Below the pieces are notes generated by a model. It was not told where the DNA came from, did not search any database, and saw nothing but the letters and a program-made list of their open reading frames with translations. A stretch of 64,000 nucleotides of DNA, from positions 62,001 through 126,000 of the forward strand of contig NADL03000022.1 in the NCBI GenBank assembly GCA_002205965.3, in the 5' to 3' direction. Below, one piece after another: positions 35,932 through 49,033 of the stretch. Positions within the stretch are counted from its first letter, which is position 1; each line of letters starts with the position of its first letter. Origin of the DNA: Kappaphycus alvarezii. Lineage: Eukaryota; Rhodophyta; Florideophyceae; Gigartinales; Solieriaceae. The position numbers and the translations under genes were made by a program.

Positions 35932-38780
35932 AGGCATGCCATCGCGGCCGTAATGTCCAACGCAGTATGCCTGCTGGCCGGCCTTGAGCCGCCATTTTGG
36001 GGAAATTCAGGGGTCCAGTAGTACCCCTTAACACCCTCCACGATATTCCAGGCCACAACCGACCATATCTTTCAAATTTTGAAGCACCCCACCTCCCCTC
36101 ATTGTCCTACACGCCACAGAACCACGTGGCGGAATTTTCATGATCCGATGAATGATGGAAGCGTAGCAGCACCGAATCGTAATGCAATTCTAATCCAGTG
36201 GAGAGCAGTTTACCTGGACCCTTGAACGTTCCTATACACCGTTCCTACCTTCACCAAATATTCAAACAGACACTGCAGTGGTTCTGGACGTATAAAATAC
36301 TCTGCTGAAATGAGTAAAAAGACTTCAAACTTCAAAAATTGGTGATACACTGCTATCTTCTGACAGGATATCGCCGCAAAGCGTTACAGGCCCTCATGGC
36401 ACCGCGGGAAAACGATTTGCTTCTTAAGAAGCACGTGATTGAGGAAGCTGTAGCACGGAAAGCTACTCCTGGCTTCCAAGAGGTGAGGCTGCAACATTAT
36501 TCGATGTCGAGAATAGCTGTTGCCTAGCCTGATCGTGCAAGAATACACTCCTGTACAACGAAAGAATAGCTTCTCCCCCTTCCAGCATTTTTCTCTTACC
36601 TTGTAACCCCACGCGCTCGCACTATGGTACAGCATTGCAATCTAGGGATGCCTGTTGTCTATACCTGCAGTTTTGCTGGCTCGTCTCCAGGACTTGAGTC
36701 GACTCGGACTTCGCCGGCAGGGAAGTCTGTTGAGAATCGCTGGCCATGCCGCATTCTCTTTGCCCTTGCACTTCGCCCGAAGATGGCAGGTTTACACGGA
36801 AATACTGCTTACAGTTCTTTACAGCATATCCTCCTATCATGGGGCACTCTTCTGATTGGCTCATGACACAATAGTGGATGGGCGTGTAGTCAGAGTTGAG
36901 GTAGCAGCGAGAACGAGCACCTCGTTTTCAAATAAAGGTAGCAGGCTGGGTTGTGAATCTAGTAGCTTGACGGAAGGGGATAGCAAGAATACACACTTCC
37001 GAAGAGAGTTCAATAGGGAAATCCACACGGTGCCTTACACTCCTTCCCTTCTACTCCTATCCCTTTATTCTCAACGAGCAAAGAACGTAGCCCACTGAAA
37101 AGTCTTGGTACGCTACAGCCTCCTTTATTTATTCTCCGCTATGCGCGCCGCTTTACATAATACACTTGGACGAGGTGGAAGCTTTAGTGCGGCAAGACAT
37201 GTAACAAACGACCACTCGAGGATAAAATTCAAATAACTAACCATAAAAAGCAGTGACGCTTCCACAACCATCAAATAATTACTGGAAGTCTTGATAATGA
37301 CGTATTGAGTACGAAATCTCCAACATTCACCCCCTACGTATTCGATGCCCTCATTGAATGCTCATATTCTCGGACCATGCCCATGCAATTAGTGAGGTCC
37401 GACTTAAAGTGCCAAGAAGTTTCATTTGCACTTTTATCTCTAAGTTTCACAAGATACTTTACTCGATGGTTTTCACTCTTCTTGTCCAGAATCGCTTCAA
37501 CTTCCTGTTTAACATTATGCTTCATTGATTAACGGTAACGGATTAGAATAATGGACTGTAATTTTATTAAGAGCAAAGAAATCACAAACCATTCGAAGGT
37601 CAGTTTTTCTTGATGAAAAACACTGGAGTAACATACGAGGATGAAGAAGATCTGATTAATCCTTTATTTAATATAGTATCTATTGGGTCTTCAGCTCCAT
37701 TTATTCCTCACTTCACACATTATTACTGGCTGCACTGGGGACGACCCACTGGGTTTAAGCTTAATAACAAAGTTTTGCTTCCGTCTTTGTGGAAGTTGCT
37801 TCTAACTGGTATTCAATATGCCGAAAGAGATACGTTTTTGTCATTAGATGGTCTCAAATACATATTAATTCCAAGACTGCCAATAAAGTCGACCATTTTA
37901 TATTAACAACTAAACTAGAGTCGAAGCAGATGGTGATATTTACAAAATTGTAAAAAAGGTTATTAAAACGAAATTGCTGCTCTAATGTAGAGTAACTGTA
38001 ACAAAATGGTTTTTTCGGTTCCCTCAGCAAAACAAAGAAATCGGAATAATATTTACAATGGGATAGTAGGGCCAATCTCTACTCATGAATCAATTGACGG
38101 TTTATAAAAATTGCTTTTTGTATCATGCTACTGTATTTTTTAGATGCACTATAATTGATCATCATAATTAGTTCTGTCAAGATGAACTAAAATTGGAGAA
38201 AAAGTTTAAAGTTGATGAATGGTCGTCAAGAGTCAGAAATAAGTTATTTTCATAGCATTGTTGATGCCTAGTGTCTATCCTCCATATCACTGTCCTCATA
38301 TGAGGAGTTTTAAGTAACAAGTTGCATTGTAAGAAAGTGATTAGAGTAGATCTCTAACCAACAGTTTCTACCCTCTCAAAGAGAGAAGATGCAGTATCAC
38401 CTCAATACTGGTTTGACAGTAGCCGAAAATCAAATGAGTGCACAACTTTGCGGAGTGATAAAGTAAAGAAGATGGAAAATTCTGTAATGTTGCACTTAAT
38501 TATATGAAAGATATCTGCATAGTATACCCCACAAAAATATGGTGTGCCTATTACGCGTAAGAATATCATCGTTTTACCAGCTTTCCACCGTTTGCGCTTC
38601 AAATTTCATGAAAATAATATTTTCCTTGTCTATAAAATTACCACGCGTTACTATTACAGCATGTATAGTAGTGGGCTGAAAATATGGTGGGCGAAAAATT
38701 GATTAGCCCCTTTTTATTGAGCGATCCGCTGCATCATTTAGCAGTGCGGGATATCCAGCACCGCATGAGAAACTAATACT
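35932..38780. other. No recognised gene; becomes AT-rich after about 37.1 kb
   Basis: 2.8 kb without a nameable coding region or RNA. Base composition shifts visibly toward A/T from about 37.1 kb. Short open stretches (for example 37,610-37,906 +) show no domain I know. Confidence 0.4.
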
Positions 38781-38789
38781 ACAGTCACA

Positions 38790-40360
38790 CTATTGCTCGT
38801 ACTGCTTATACATTCGCCAAGCACAGAGGAGAATATAGGTATACCAAAGTGCAAGAGGCTCCGTGTAAAGACATACAGCGAGCGTTTGGTGTGCTGGAGA
38901 CTCTTTTTAACGTGCTGCGAAACGAACGTTACATTTGGTACAAAAAGGACATTATTAAAATAAGCTATGCGTAGGTTATACTGCAAACATGATTTTACAG
39001 ATGAATTAGGCTGTTGAATTCACGGAAGACTTTAGTGAGGAAGAAAATTCGTTCGATATTGTGCAGGAGCTGTAAAAACTTGAAATCATAAACGCGGAGC
39101 AATCTAAGCACGAACAAGCACAGAAAAACTCTCAAGCTCAATCTACGTCTGGTTTGAAGATCTTTACAGAACGAATGGAGATAACTGATCAACTTATGAC
39201 AATACAGACTACATTTAAAAGTCTAAGAGATGATTTTGTCCGTTTTTGCGTCTTACGTCTGGCTGACAAAAGTAAAGTAGATTTGACTGTGACAGCTGAG
39301 CTAGAGAGGAACAGTACGTTCCAGTTTTTCCGTGCGATTTCGCAGTGATTTCTACAGCAGTTTTTCTGCATGCATTTGTGCGAAAGACGATATAATGCGA
39401 ACATTTTCAATGAATAGAAGTTGGGCAGGAATTTTTGGGATCCACATCTGCTAAAAATACTTGGAGGGATCCCTTTATAGTTCTACAAATTGGCAATACG
39501 ATCGCATCCTACTCACTCCTTCCAAAAATCTTCTCCTTCAGAGAGGGATCCTGAACTTATGTTTCGCTTTTTTTTGGCTCTCTACTTTTTCTGTTTGCTT
39601 TTCGATCATGTCTAGTCAGCTGTAAATCGACAAATGATCTTTGACCTCCTGTGATGATTAATTTTCCATAATTTCTGCTACAATCGACTTGTATTTATCC
39701 GAGTTCTTGTCAAACATGTGCAGTAGACGGAAATCACTTTCAGACTCTTGTACGGCCTCAAACCGCTCCTTGCGCGGTTTAATTCAATTCCAATAATGCC
39801 TTATTAACTGCATCCATCTTTTCCAAGAGATATATAACAACAATCTCTTTGTGGCTCTTCTCCGTGTGCGCCCTATCATTTTATTCCTTCGCCTTTTCCC
39901 CTCGCGGCCGTGATCTACTAATGGGTGCTGATCCACTACATTTGAACTGAGCAGCCCCCACAGGATAGCTGAATCTATAGAGATGCCCTGATTCTACTTC
40001 CATATTATCAGTTGTTGACATATCCGCGCACTCCACCACTTTCTCCAATCTCTCCAGAAATTAGTTTTCAAATTTAGGTTGATATGAGAGGAAATCTGTG
40101 CCCTTCAAGTTTTTGAACGGTCTCGAGTACTAAAATAGTCCGCCCTTTCCCTTCCCTTGCCCCAGCTTTCTTCCTGAACATTTCCATGACTAAAGCGTGT
40201 ATGTCTGCTTCATTAGAAGCTGAGGTCCTTTGGAGAGTACTTTTGCTTTTCAAGTCCAAGCAGATCTGGACGTCGCGGGCCAATCTGCTCCAGTTGCTGT
40301 GCAACGACTCACTAGTGCGGCTCATTCTACTCGATTCACTGCATATTCTCATAACGCCTT
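38790..40360 (+). mobile_element. Decayed PIF/Harbinger relic, second copy of the tail-to-tail layout
   Basis: The plus strand at about 38,800-39,000 reads TAYTFAKHRGEYRYTKVQEAPCKDIQRAFGVLETLFNVL in pieces, matching the QEA.RKDVERAFGVLQ segment of Harbinger transposases; FKSLRDDFVRF near 39,215 fits their C-terminal LR.DL...LW. On the minus strand at 40,352-40,074 the partner ORF reads HSNWSRLARDVQICLDL and SASNEADIHALVMEMFRKK, the W..I..DV.....SG..E.D pattern. SRPRGEKAKE near 39,900 matches the RP.G.K.AK motif. The order and orientations match the 8.6-11.1 kb element, but most of the transposase is gone and the sequence is much more AT-rich. Confidence 0.6.
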
Positions 40361-43300
40361 CCTAGAGGGTCTGCTAATCTTGGGTTGGCCCTTTCAATAA
40401 CTACGATACCTAGGCTCTGGCTCGTTGTAGAGATTTGTCCGCAGCAAAAGTTTTCCCTCTGCCTTTAGGCTTCACGTCAGAGCTAGTCATTCCTTCGGCG
40501 TTGCTTGCAGCCCTTGACACAGATTTATTGCGGTTTTTTTGAGCCTTTTAGGCGTCCAAGTCTTTTGCGGTGAACAGATGTTGAGAAATAGGACTGAGAT
40601 TGGTAGGAAGGAGAACCATCATTAGAGTCAGAATAAAATTGGTTATGTTTCGTGGGGGTGTGTTTCAGTCATTAAGAAGAAATCTGTACGTTTCTGTTTG
40701 CTTCTCCATAGGCGAGTATTAGGTAATAAGGGAATTTTTATCGTACTTTTTAGGGGAGCAGGTTGTGCTAGTGACGTTTCAGGAGCAGAAGCTCCTGTAG
40801 GTAGCCCTGAAGACAGTTGAAGGGCAGTTGTTTTGGGTTTCAGGACTTGGTAGGGTTCCCAAGGCCGTAAAGGTTCGACTGGGTGTGCAGAGAGATGAAA
40901 ATCATCCTGAAACTCGCGCGACTGTATTGGTTCAGTCTTTGTTGGTTGTTAAGTTGTGGAGACCGCGGTAGAATTCCGTGGGGGGGGAGTGGAGCATATA
41001 TTGTAGATAGGGTGGTGCCGAAAAGCGCTCTAGGCTTTTGGCGAGACTAGTGGCTCCTAGCCTCCAACATGGCGCAAGAGTTCCAAAGTTTTTCATTGGA
41101 CCCTCGAATGTCGTTCGAAAGTAAAAAATCGGTCACCGGCTATCTGGCGAGCTATCCATAAATTCGGATAGGTTACTCGATAGCCCACGACGAAAGATCT
41201 GGGCTTTTAAAAAATAAGATTGCCGGCTGCTGGTGATGCGCAGGGCTAAAATTTGACCCGAAATTTTGATATAGCACGCCGGTAGACATGATCTTGTATG
41301 ATATAATAACATTAGTCAGCTCAGCCAGTGCCAAGAAAATACGCTAATAAAGAGTTAGATAATAACTTTAGAGACTATAGAACGTAAGCATGCAAGTATT
41401 TCAAAAGAAAAGAACATAATTTCACCTAGTAGTTCATTTTAGCTCCTTTCGATTTTCAATCTTCAGAACCGTCATTGTTATATAATGAGCTAACTGTTCC
41501 AAAGTGGTGGGGTCAATTTTCTCCTATTCTTCATCCTAACAGGTAAGGGACAGCTTAATTTTTCTGTACTAGATCGATTCAGTTTTTCGTGGACGACTGC
41601 ACCAGTTTCTTCCCTGTCGGTAAGTACAATGCCTTGCGCATCTTAATAGCGTGTATTTTTCCTTTTTTACTTCCCTGATCAAGCCCCTATTGTCTACTGA
41701 TGTCATTTTCGGAGGGCTTCCACTGCGCAGCAGTTTCCCGTACTGTTCGAAATTCTTGATAGAAGACGAAAACTCATTTTTAGGTCTCCGCAGCTCAGCA
41801 GTATTGTCATCTGGGCATTTCTCAGCTCATTTTTCGTCAAAAAAACCCCTTCTCTTCTTCGTTCAACGCTTTTCCGCAAGGCATTTCTAAAACAACAGAA
41901 GATGATTCTTCTGTATTTAGAAGAAAGAAAGCGCAAAATTGTTCCTGATAACTTTTTGGAGTTTCTATTCAGCTCTTCGACCAATATTTAGTTCAAACTT
42001 TCTAAAATTATTTTCCATTCCTGAAAGACACTTTTACGGCTTAGGACATCTCCTTATAATTGTTGGTCTACAACTATATGTTTCTCCATAAAAATGCTAG
42101 GGTTTCATTTTATCGCCATCAATAAGATCAATGATTACGACTTCTATCATACCCTCATTTTTTTCTTAATTATATATTATTAGAAGATCTTCTGTATTTC
42201 AAATGACGAAGAAGTCAGAAAAAGACCTTTTCATTGAAAAAATACACCAAACGTGTTTTCTTGAGCCAGCTCTGGTAGCAATTCCTCTACACATTACAAC
42301 AATTTGTGCTTGGCGCCTCTAGCGGCACATACCATACATATCTCTGCTTTCATGTAACTAAGAGGAACTGATATGAAGCAACAGTCTAAGCAATCATTTC
42401 AGAGCGAGTTCCAGCGCATTTGAAAATTTGATGCCTTTAAAACAGGTTAGAAACACCTAATTATTTCTAGAATATCATTTCTCTTTGACAAAACTCCACA
42501 ATAATCAAATAGAGCAATAAAATTCTCGACTATAACTCGGTTGCAAAATACCTCGATTTTGATCAGGTCATCCGCACATTACAGTTTATCGTTATTCGCT
42601 TTTCTCTTCGCTGTTAATACGAAGCACAACTCAGCCGCACATTTGTATCCTTTGTATGCTGAAACATCCCAGCTATCGGGGAAAAAGTACTCAGTTCTCC
42701 ACATTAGTGGCTCAATTTATCTGTAATTTGCCTCACAATATATTTCTTGTACATGTTTTATTTTCCTGAAAATTGAAAGGTCAGATGCAGAGCAGGATAA
42801 TGAGGGTGACAGCCAGTCTCCATCCCATTTGGTAAACAAAACACGTCTATCTCTAACCGCGCAAATCTTCTATAGTACTTAATTTCTTCCTGAACTTTGT
42901 TGCTTGGTCTACTCACCTCTTGAAAAATGATGTAGATGGATTAGCATTCATGAGAAAAATTAAACTGGCGACCGAAAATTTTAGCTTTTGAATCGAAAAT
43001 TACATCCTGATGGCCGTGATACAAGCTTCAGAAACAAAATCAGATACCTATCGCACAAAGCCATTCATAAAAATTTTAAACAACGACAATCCGTTCTTCA
43101 AAACACTGTTGCCAGCCTGTCCAACTGTCCCTCATTCCTGAGAATTTCGGGCATCATTTTAAGTTCTTTCTTTCCAGTAATATCTGATCTTCGGCTGCTC
43201 TAAACAATAATTAAACTTGATAAAGACTCGAAATAAGTTCCAACGTTTCAAAACTAATAGGGCTAAAATTGTTATATTAAGTATTTCCTAGCAATCGACA

Positions 43301-46300
43301 GCATCATGGAAGCTGTCAAAGTATAAAAGGCTCGAACCAACATATTTGCCAAGAAATTCATCCGACAAGGGTCGCACTCTCCAAGACTCGCAATATTCTC
43401 TGGAGCAGCAACTGAAAGCAGCTGAGGGCATGATTGGTTCGTACATGACCGAAAGATGTTTAGTCCCGTTTTGCATCTGACTTTTTCTCATATTCAGGCC
43501 CCTTGATGGCCTAAAAAATTCTTTTACGCATTTTAAATAGTACGTTTTGTTGCTCAGGTTGCCTCGGTGTAGATATAAACCGCAGTTTTTGCACTAGTAA
43601 GTATTTTGCGAAGCTAAGAGTTTCACTGGATGAATTTAGGCTTAAGTGGACATGATGTCCGTGAACAATTAGTGAAGAAAAAATAATCTACAATTTACGT
43701 TTCTCTTAAAGAAAATGTTCCTGTTCCAAATATATATATATCCTCCTGTTGTACTACACATCTGAAAGAACAGTTTTTTATTTCAGAGTCGACTGCCAGT
43801 TTCCTCGTACTTGCATATTTGGAATCAATTTACTTCATGTTTTACAGTATCCAAGTACTTGATTTAAGATAGGTTATATCTCCAAAATTAAATCCCACAA
43901 TTCCATTGAATACCATATTTTAAAGGTTAAGTGGAAAATGGAGCAAGTAAAAATACGATGTTTACTTTCGCAAGTTTTTTTCCGGAAAACTCCATTGTAG
44001 CTGTAATTTTTTAGATCCAATGGTTTATGTGCATCCAGGCCTCTACAAACCCATCTTTTTCTATTTTCACTTGTAGGTTTGAAATAAAAAACTTGGTCCA
44101 AAGAATTAACAGCAGTAACGTTGGGCCCGGATGAATACCCAATTCTGGCCTGTTGTCCTAACAAGGGAGTTTTCATAAGTAAATATGACATAAGTTGTAC
44201 TTCAATGATAAAAAATGGTTTTCTCTCAAAGAATTAGATTCATTCTGCAACTATATTTTGATCATAGAACAGCTTGGCACCAAAAAATCTGAATGGTAAA
44301 CAATTTCAACATTACTATGCAGAGGGACTGATTGTACCTCCTTACAGACCAGATAATTACCAAGCACCAATATAAATGGTCAATACTTCAGACGATGCCT
44401 AATGATATGTTAGATTCTTATATTTACTGCTGGCTGAATGTCCTCTAAAGAGTCTTCGTAACGAGAAAAGGGTAGTTTGAATATTTCCCGCAGATTAGCG
44501 GAGTTTGTTCCTCCTCGTCTAAGATTGTTTTCAAAGGAAGTAGAATATCTGATATCGTGATATCTACTTAAATTTTATTTTTATGACGCTTCTTGATGTG
44601 AATTGTTTCCCTCTAACGCATTATCGGTCTAGAAAAAAGAAGAGATTAAGGATGGCTACCTTTTTGTTGACTGCTTTCGAACTCAGTATCTTTCCAACAT
44701 CCAGTTTTCTGATACGCAAATACAAGTTCTATTCATTTTAAAGACAGAAAACATCAGATTGGTTCCTTTTTGCTGTTAGCAATCTGAAACTTGATCCTAA
44801 GAAATCAAACTTTACATTCGAAAAGCAGTTTAAATTGAGTAACCTATTTTCCTATAAAATATTTGTATATTAAACAGTACCCATAGTTTTATTGATTCTT
44901 TGAAGACATTCGAACCAAAAATGATAAATATAAATCCACCCCTTATGGGCTCCTCTGGAGTACACGACGCGTTTTAAGTACCAATAGTCATGAAAATTAC
45001 AATCAATCTCTTTTTCCTGACCCAATATAGCCGAAAGTACCATAAGTCACCAGATGGTATTCAATTGTGTTTAATTAGCAAGAGAACACCCTAATTCTTA
45101 CCTTGCGCTTGTTTGCGATTCTCATTCTTCTTTTTCTATTATTTATTCATTCTGTCTTCCTTGTTCCTTGAACTACAATATTTCGGTTTCAAAATTGGCG
45201 ATAAGTAAGTTATTTATACCTTTAAGTGCATGCTTTGCACCCTGAAGAAGCATATGCCCGTGGTAAATTAAATTCACTTGTAATTATATATCTTCCGAGC
45301 TATTGATGAATCAATTTTCGCAATTGAGTTTAAAGAGATGATTTGCATCTCCAGATACTATAATTCGGCCCTTTTGATGTTGCTCAAGTATTTTGTACGA
45401 GTCCTTTAATATCTACAAAATGTAGGAATCGATTATGCGCTGCTGAGTTCTTTGGCACATCGTACCACATCGTACCACATTGACCCTGAATCTCATTCAA
45501 TTCCCGTTCAAAGGAGGACAAGCATTGTTCAGTGGACTACAAAATCTCACCTATTAAACTGTCGGTGTCGAACTGTTCTGTGTTGTACGAAAAGGAAGAG
45601 AATAAACGCCTACTGTATCCATTTGTCGTTTTGGAAACTATAGAGGGAAGTTGTTTGTGATCTGTGTGGCTGAGGCGCAAAATCTGTGCAGAGGAGCCAT
45701 CTCAGTGGACAGCAGAGATGTTCTCTGTTAATCTAATAGTATGTAGATGAAGTTTGTCAAATGGTCATTTTATTCAAGTATGCCTAAACCCCTAAATTAA
45801 ACAGAAAGGGCCAGGCAGGCATAATTTCTCTTAATTCGATAAATTTCATGTCCTAAATAATTTTATACTCCTTGTCGATTAATATCGTCTCCGTTAGAAA
45901 AAAATTACGTTCTCCATCCACATTCTCAGATAAAAGCAGTAACAGTACATATATTTTTCTGCTTCAGGCATAATTTCGGCTGAAGTTGTCTCTTTGAAAA
46001 CTTTTTGGCGCGGTAGAGCCATAAAAGTTGACAGGTGGCTCAGACAATGGTATTAAATACCATGCATTGAGTGAGCTCGTAGATGGATTTGCGGCGTATT
46101 TGTTGTGCTTCTGTGATTCACCAGAAAATTTCAGGGTGTCATCTCTTCTTCCGCCGCCTCGGTCAGCCGCTACTCTATCCCTTATACAGTGATTGTCATC
46201 AATACAATTCTTTACGAAAAAGCTGGTTACGCTCACAAACCAACTGCAATGATTATATTATCAGGTTGTTATTTATTGACTTTTATACGAGTAATCCATT

Positions 46301-46790
46301 AAAAAATCAGGTTTATATCTGCAATGCTTCTGAAGATCTCTGTTTCCCACGAGAGCCACAATAGACAAACATATAACAATGATAGAATGAAATGTGTAAA
46401 TAGGAGAAGTAAGGAGATGAGTATGTATTTTACATCACATTGAACTTCGAAAACAAGCTACAAAGCTTCGGCATTAAACTCAAGATTGGCGAGGTGCCTC
46501 GGTCTATTACTCCTATTCTTGAATAGATTCAGCAATAATTATCAGTCATTTAGACTTGTATCCAATTCTCATAAACAGCCCTGGAAAGAATCTTATGTTA
46601 TTTTTGTTGGGTTTAAATTAAGGCTGTGGATGCCACTTCGGGACACCGACGTATTTTTCCATCTTACTAGACTGAAGAAAACTATGTTTCAAAGTCTGAA
46701 GGTTACACGTTTCGTAACAGATACGTCCTTGAAAACAATTGGCCCTTCTCGATCTCAACCCTTAAGGCTGCCATCCCGCTGCTTCTTTAA
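40361..46790. other. AT-rich region with no recognised gene
   Basis: About 6.4 kb of A/T-rich DNA with only short, scattered open stretches on both strands and no family I can name. A GC-richer patch at about 40,780-41,160 stands out but carries nothing recognisable. A 10-bp unit (ACATCGTACC) is doubled at about 45,457-45,477. It probably consists of old, eroded transposon DNA, judging by its neighbours. Confidence 0.4.
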
Positions 46791-46794
46791 ATGA

Positions 46795-46960
46795 ATGTAG
46801 CCTCTGGCTACCTTGACTCCTTCTATTTGAAGGATCGACAATCAGGCCGATGAAGACCGACTTTCTTCTCATCTGACCAAACAATAGAACCCCACTCCTA
46901 GTAGCTCCACGCCTTTCTCCCTTGGCTTCGTTCCTAGTTCCGTCTTGCTGCAAAATTTGG
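46795..46960 (-). mobile_element. Tc1/mariner transposase scrap
   Basis: The minus strand near 46,890-46,815 reads WGSIVWSDEKKVGLHRPDCR followed by SFK. This matches the VWSDE(K/S)KF.L..PDG block around the second catalytic Asp of Tc1/mariner transposases. Stops lie on both sides (just after SFK and in the upstream WSY segment), and neither the first catalytic Asp nor the conserved tail was seen, so this is a small relic. Confidence 0.55.
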
Positions 46961-47836
46961 CTGCTTCATCCCAGGAGCAGTACGGACTTTCTTTTACCGC
47001 ATTAATTACGAGTCGTACCGGCATCTACAGATTGTGTGGTTGTTAAATTTTATAACAAGTTAATTTTTGATGCCTCCCGACCCCTCTCCTAAATGTTTGT
47101 CCCTTTTGTAATTCTCATTTCATCTAAGAATGACATTTTTGCATGGCATGTAGGAACGATATTTTGCATGCCGTCCCACGAAGATTTTTTCCGTGGTCAT
47201 CTTTCAGTCGTGGAAAGTTGTAGACTACTGTTAAAATCATAGTACTCTCCACAGCAATCTCCTGCGGTAGCAATGCATCGTGCTTGAACGCAAGAGTCTT
47301 CCGTTTCCCTCTTCGGTGAGTTTCTTACAGCGCCCCGTAATTATAATTCTGTTGGATATTGTAAATAGTCCTGGGGCTTCGAGAGATTTTAGTAGGGTAA
47401 TTAGTACCAGTCTGTAGCGCCCGTATTTCTTCTCCTTTCACGCCAAGAGGTAGAGCAAAGAAAAAGTTTAATTTTTGTCCACAGGTTTAAAAGTAGCAGA
47501 CCGTAAAGTATTTTGGAAAGTATTAAATATAGTATACACGCGATTACTTAACAGAATTTCCCTCATTAAAAACAAAAACCACCTCAATATTTTCTTTGTA
47601 GGCAATCTCTCCCAATTCTTTATATTTATGGCCATCGCTGTTTTAACGCTACTGATATGTTTTTTTGAAGCGCCTTCTCCTCCTCTGCATTCTACTTCCT
47701 TTTCTTTACCTCATGTGACTTGTACTGCTTACTTCTCATCTCAAGCTCTGCGTGCCTCTGAATGCAGGCAGTCGAATCCCTTTGGTTATTCAGAGTACCG
47801 TTTGCAACATTGGATTGTTTTGTTGCCCACTTCTAG
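46961..47836. other. No recognised gene before the copia-like element
   Basis: About 880 bp of AT-rich sequence directly left of the left LTR. An open stretch at 47,475-47,870 (+) has hydrophobic segments but runs into the LTR and is probably chance. Confidence 0.4.
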
Positions 47837-48102
47837 TGGCTGCTATTGTAATACTGCATCAAACGATTAGGAAAGAAAGTGATTGAATAAAATTAGTTTA
47901 CTGACGAGAAGCGCGGACTATGTGGCGTGTGCAGATCTATGAATTCGACGGAATCGGACGTAGCAAAACTTCTCGGTTGTTTCCCTCTGCTCGTTTGGCG
48001 TACGGCGTTTCCAGTGTATATTTAACACCACAAAGGTGCGTCACACTGCTCTCAAGATGCAGCGTGTAATTATTCATTACAGTTATTACAGTGAAATTAA
48101 CA
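47837..48102 (-). repeat. Left LTR (3' LTR) of the copia-like element; uninterrupted copy
   Basis: About 266 bp, matching 54,681-54,885 in its left three quarters and 60,528-60,612 in its right quarter. Shared landmarks are GTTTACTGACGA, GACGGAATCGGACGTAGCAA, TCGGTTGTTTCCCTCT in this copy, and AAAGGTGCG with CACACTGCT. It preserves the unoccupied version of the site used by the nested DNA transposon. Confidence 0.85.
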
Positions 48103-48288
48103 ATCCTCCTTATTCCATTGAGGCACTCTTTGCGCGGTACCACAATAAAGCACAATTTTTTGCCTTAGTCGCACGCTCCTCACCCGCAGTCGGAAGCTTA
48201 TCTCCAGGGGGATACGGGCTGATCGCACTGACTTTTTCCGCCTCGCTGATTTTTGTTTTATTGTCTTATTTATGATTTTTCGCGCTAC

Positions 48289-49033
48289 GAATGGGCGCGT
48301 TACGCAAACGCTTCTTGTGTCGCGCATTGAGCAGGAAGCAGAGGAGTGATCCCAAACCCGTCACGTTTCTCATCGGCGAAAGATGTTGGATCCAACACAC
48401 AAAACAAAGTGCCAGATACGGCTCCAGTTACTGGCACCCCTGTCACTCCTATTGATTGGCGTGCGGATACCGACATTGAACAACCGGAGAATGAAGTTTT
48501 GGTTGCTGACAGTACTGCGCATGATATTGACAGCATTGTACTGGGCAATGGGATGCGAACTGGGAGTTAGCACTTGAAGAAGGGGAAATAATACGGTGGT
48601 TAAGCCTCAGTTGGTGATGCTATGAGTTAATTACCAATTATGAGGAGATCTCTGTCTGCCCTGACTACAGCTGTCGGCCTGGTTCTTTCAAAACGAAGGT
48701 TATTGACCCTTCCCTCAGTAAAGCACCTTATTTGTGTACCTTAGTGAAACGAAAGAAACTACGGAGCAGCTCCAATTTTGAGTTTAAGATCAATGGCTTT
48801 GTCCCAAAAAAATCCTGCAATTCTGCTGGAAGAATCCAGGCGTCGCTTTTGTGACTAGAGACGGACCGGGGAGCAGGAAGCCCAACATGGAACTGATAAC
48901 GTATATGATTACTGACTGCGACGATCTTATTCAAACCAGGGGTTGTCTAGACTGCGTTCTCTCGTCGACTGTGAATGGCGCTCTATACTTTCGAGGGGAT
49001 TCGATGGTGGCAGTGGCAAAAGAAGATATTTAA
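48289..49033 (+). other. Unidentified plus-strand coding-like stretch inside the copia-like element
   Basis: Between the RNase H end (49.64 kb) and the left LTR there are about 1.5 kb not explained by gag-pol. The plus strand, antisense to the retroelement, has protein-like text: from an ATG near 48,289, then APVTGTPVTPIDWRADTDIE, HDIDSIVLGNGM and NWELALEEGEIIRWL. At 48,851-49,033 it has TRDGPGSRKPNMELITYMIT, CLDCVLSSTVNGALYFRGDS and a stop. I recognise no domain. It may be a captured or inserted segment or an accessory ORF. Confidence 0.35.

Noticed and set aside
45455-45480. Doubled 10-bp unit as a satellite
   Set aside because: Only two copies; too short to mean anything on its own.
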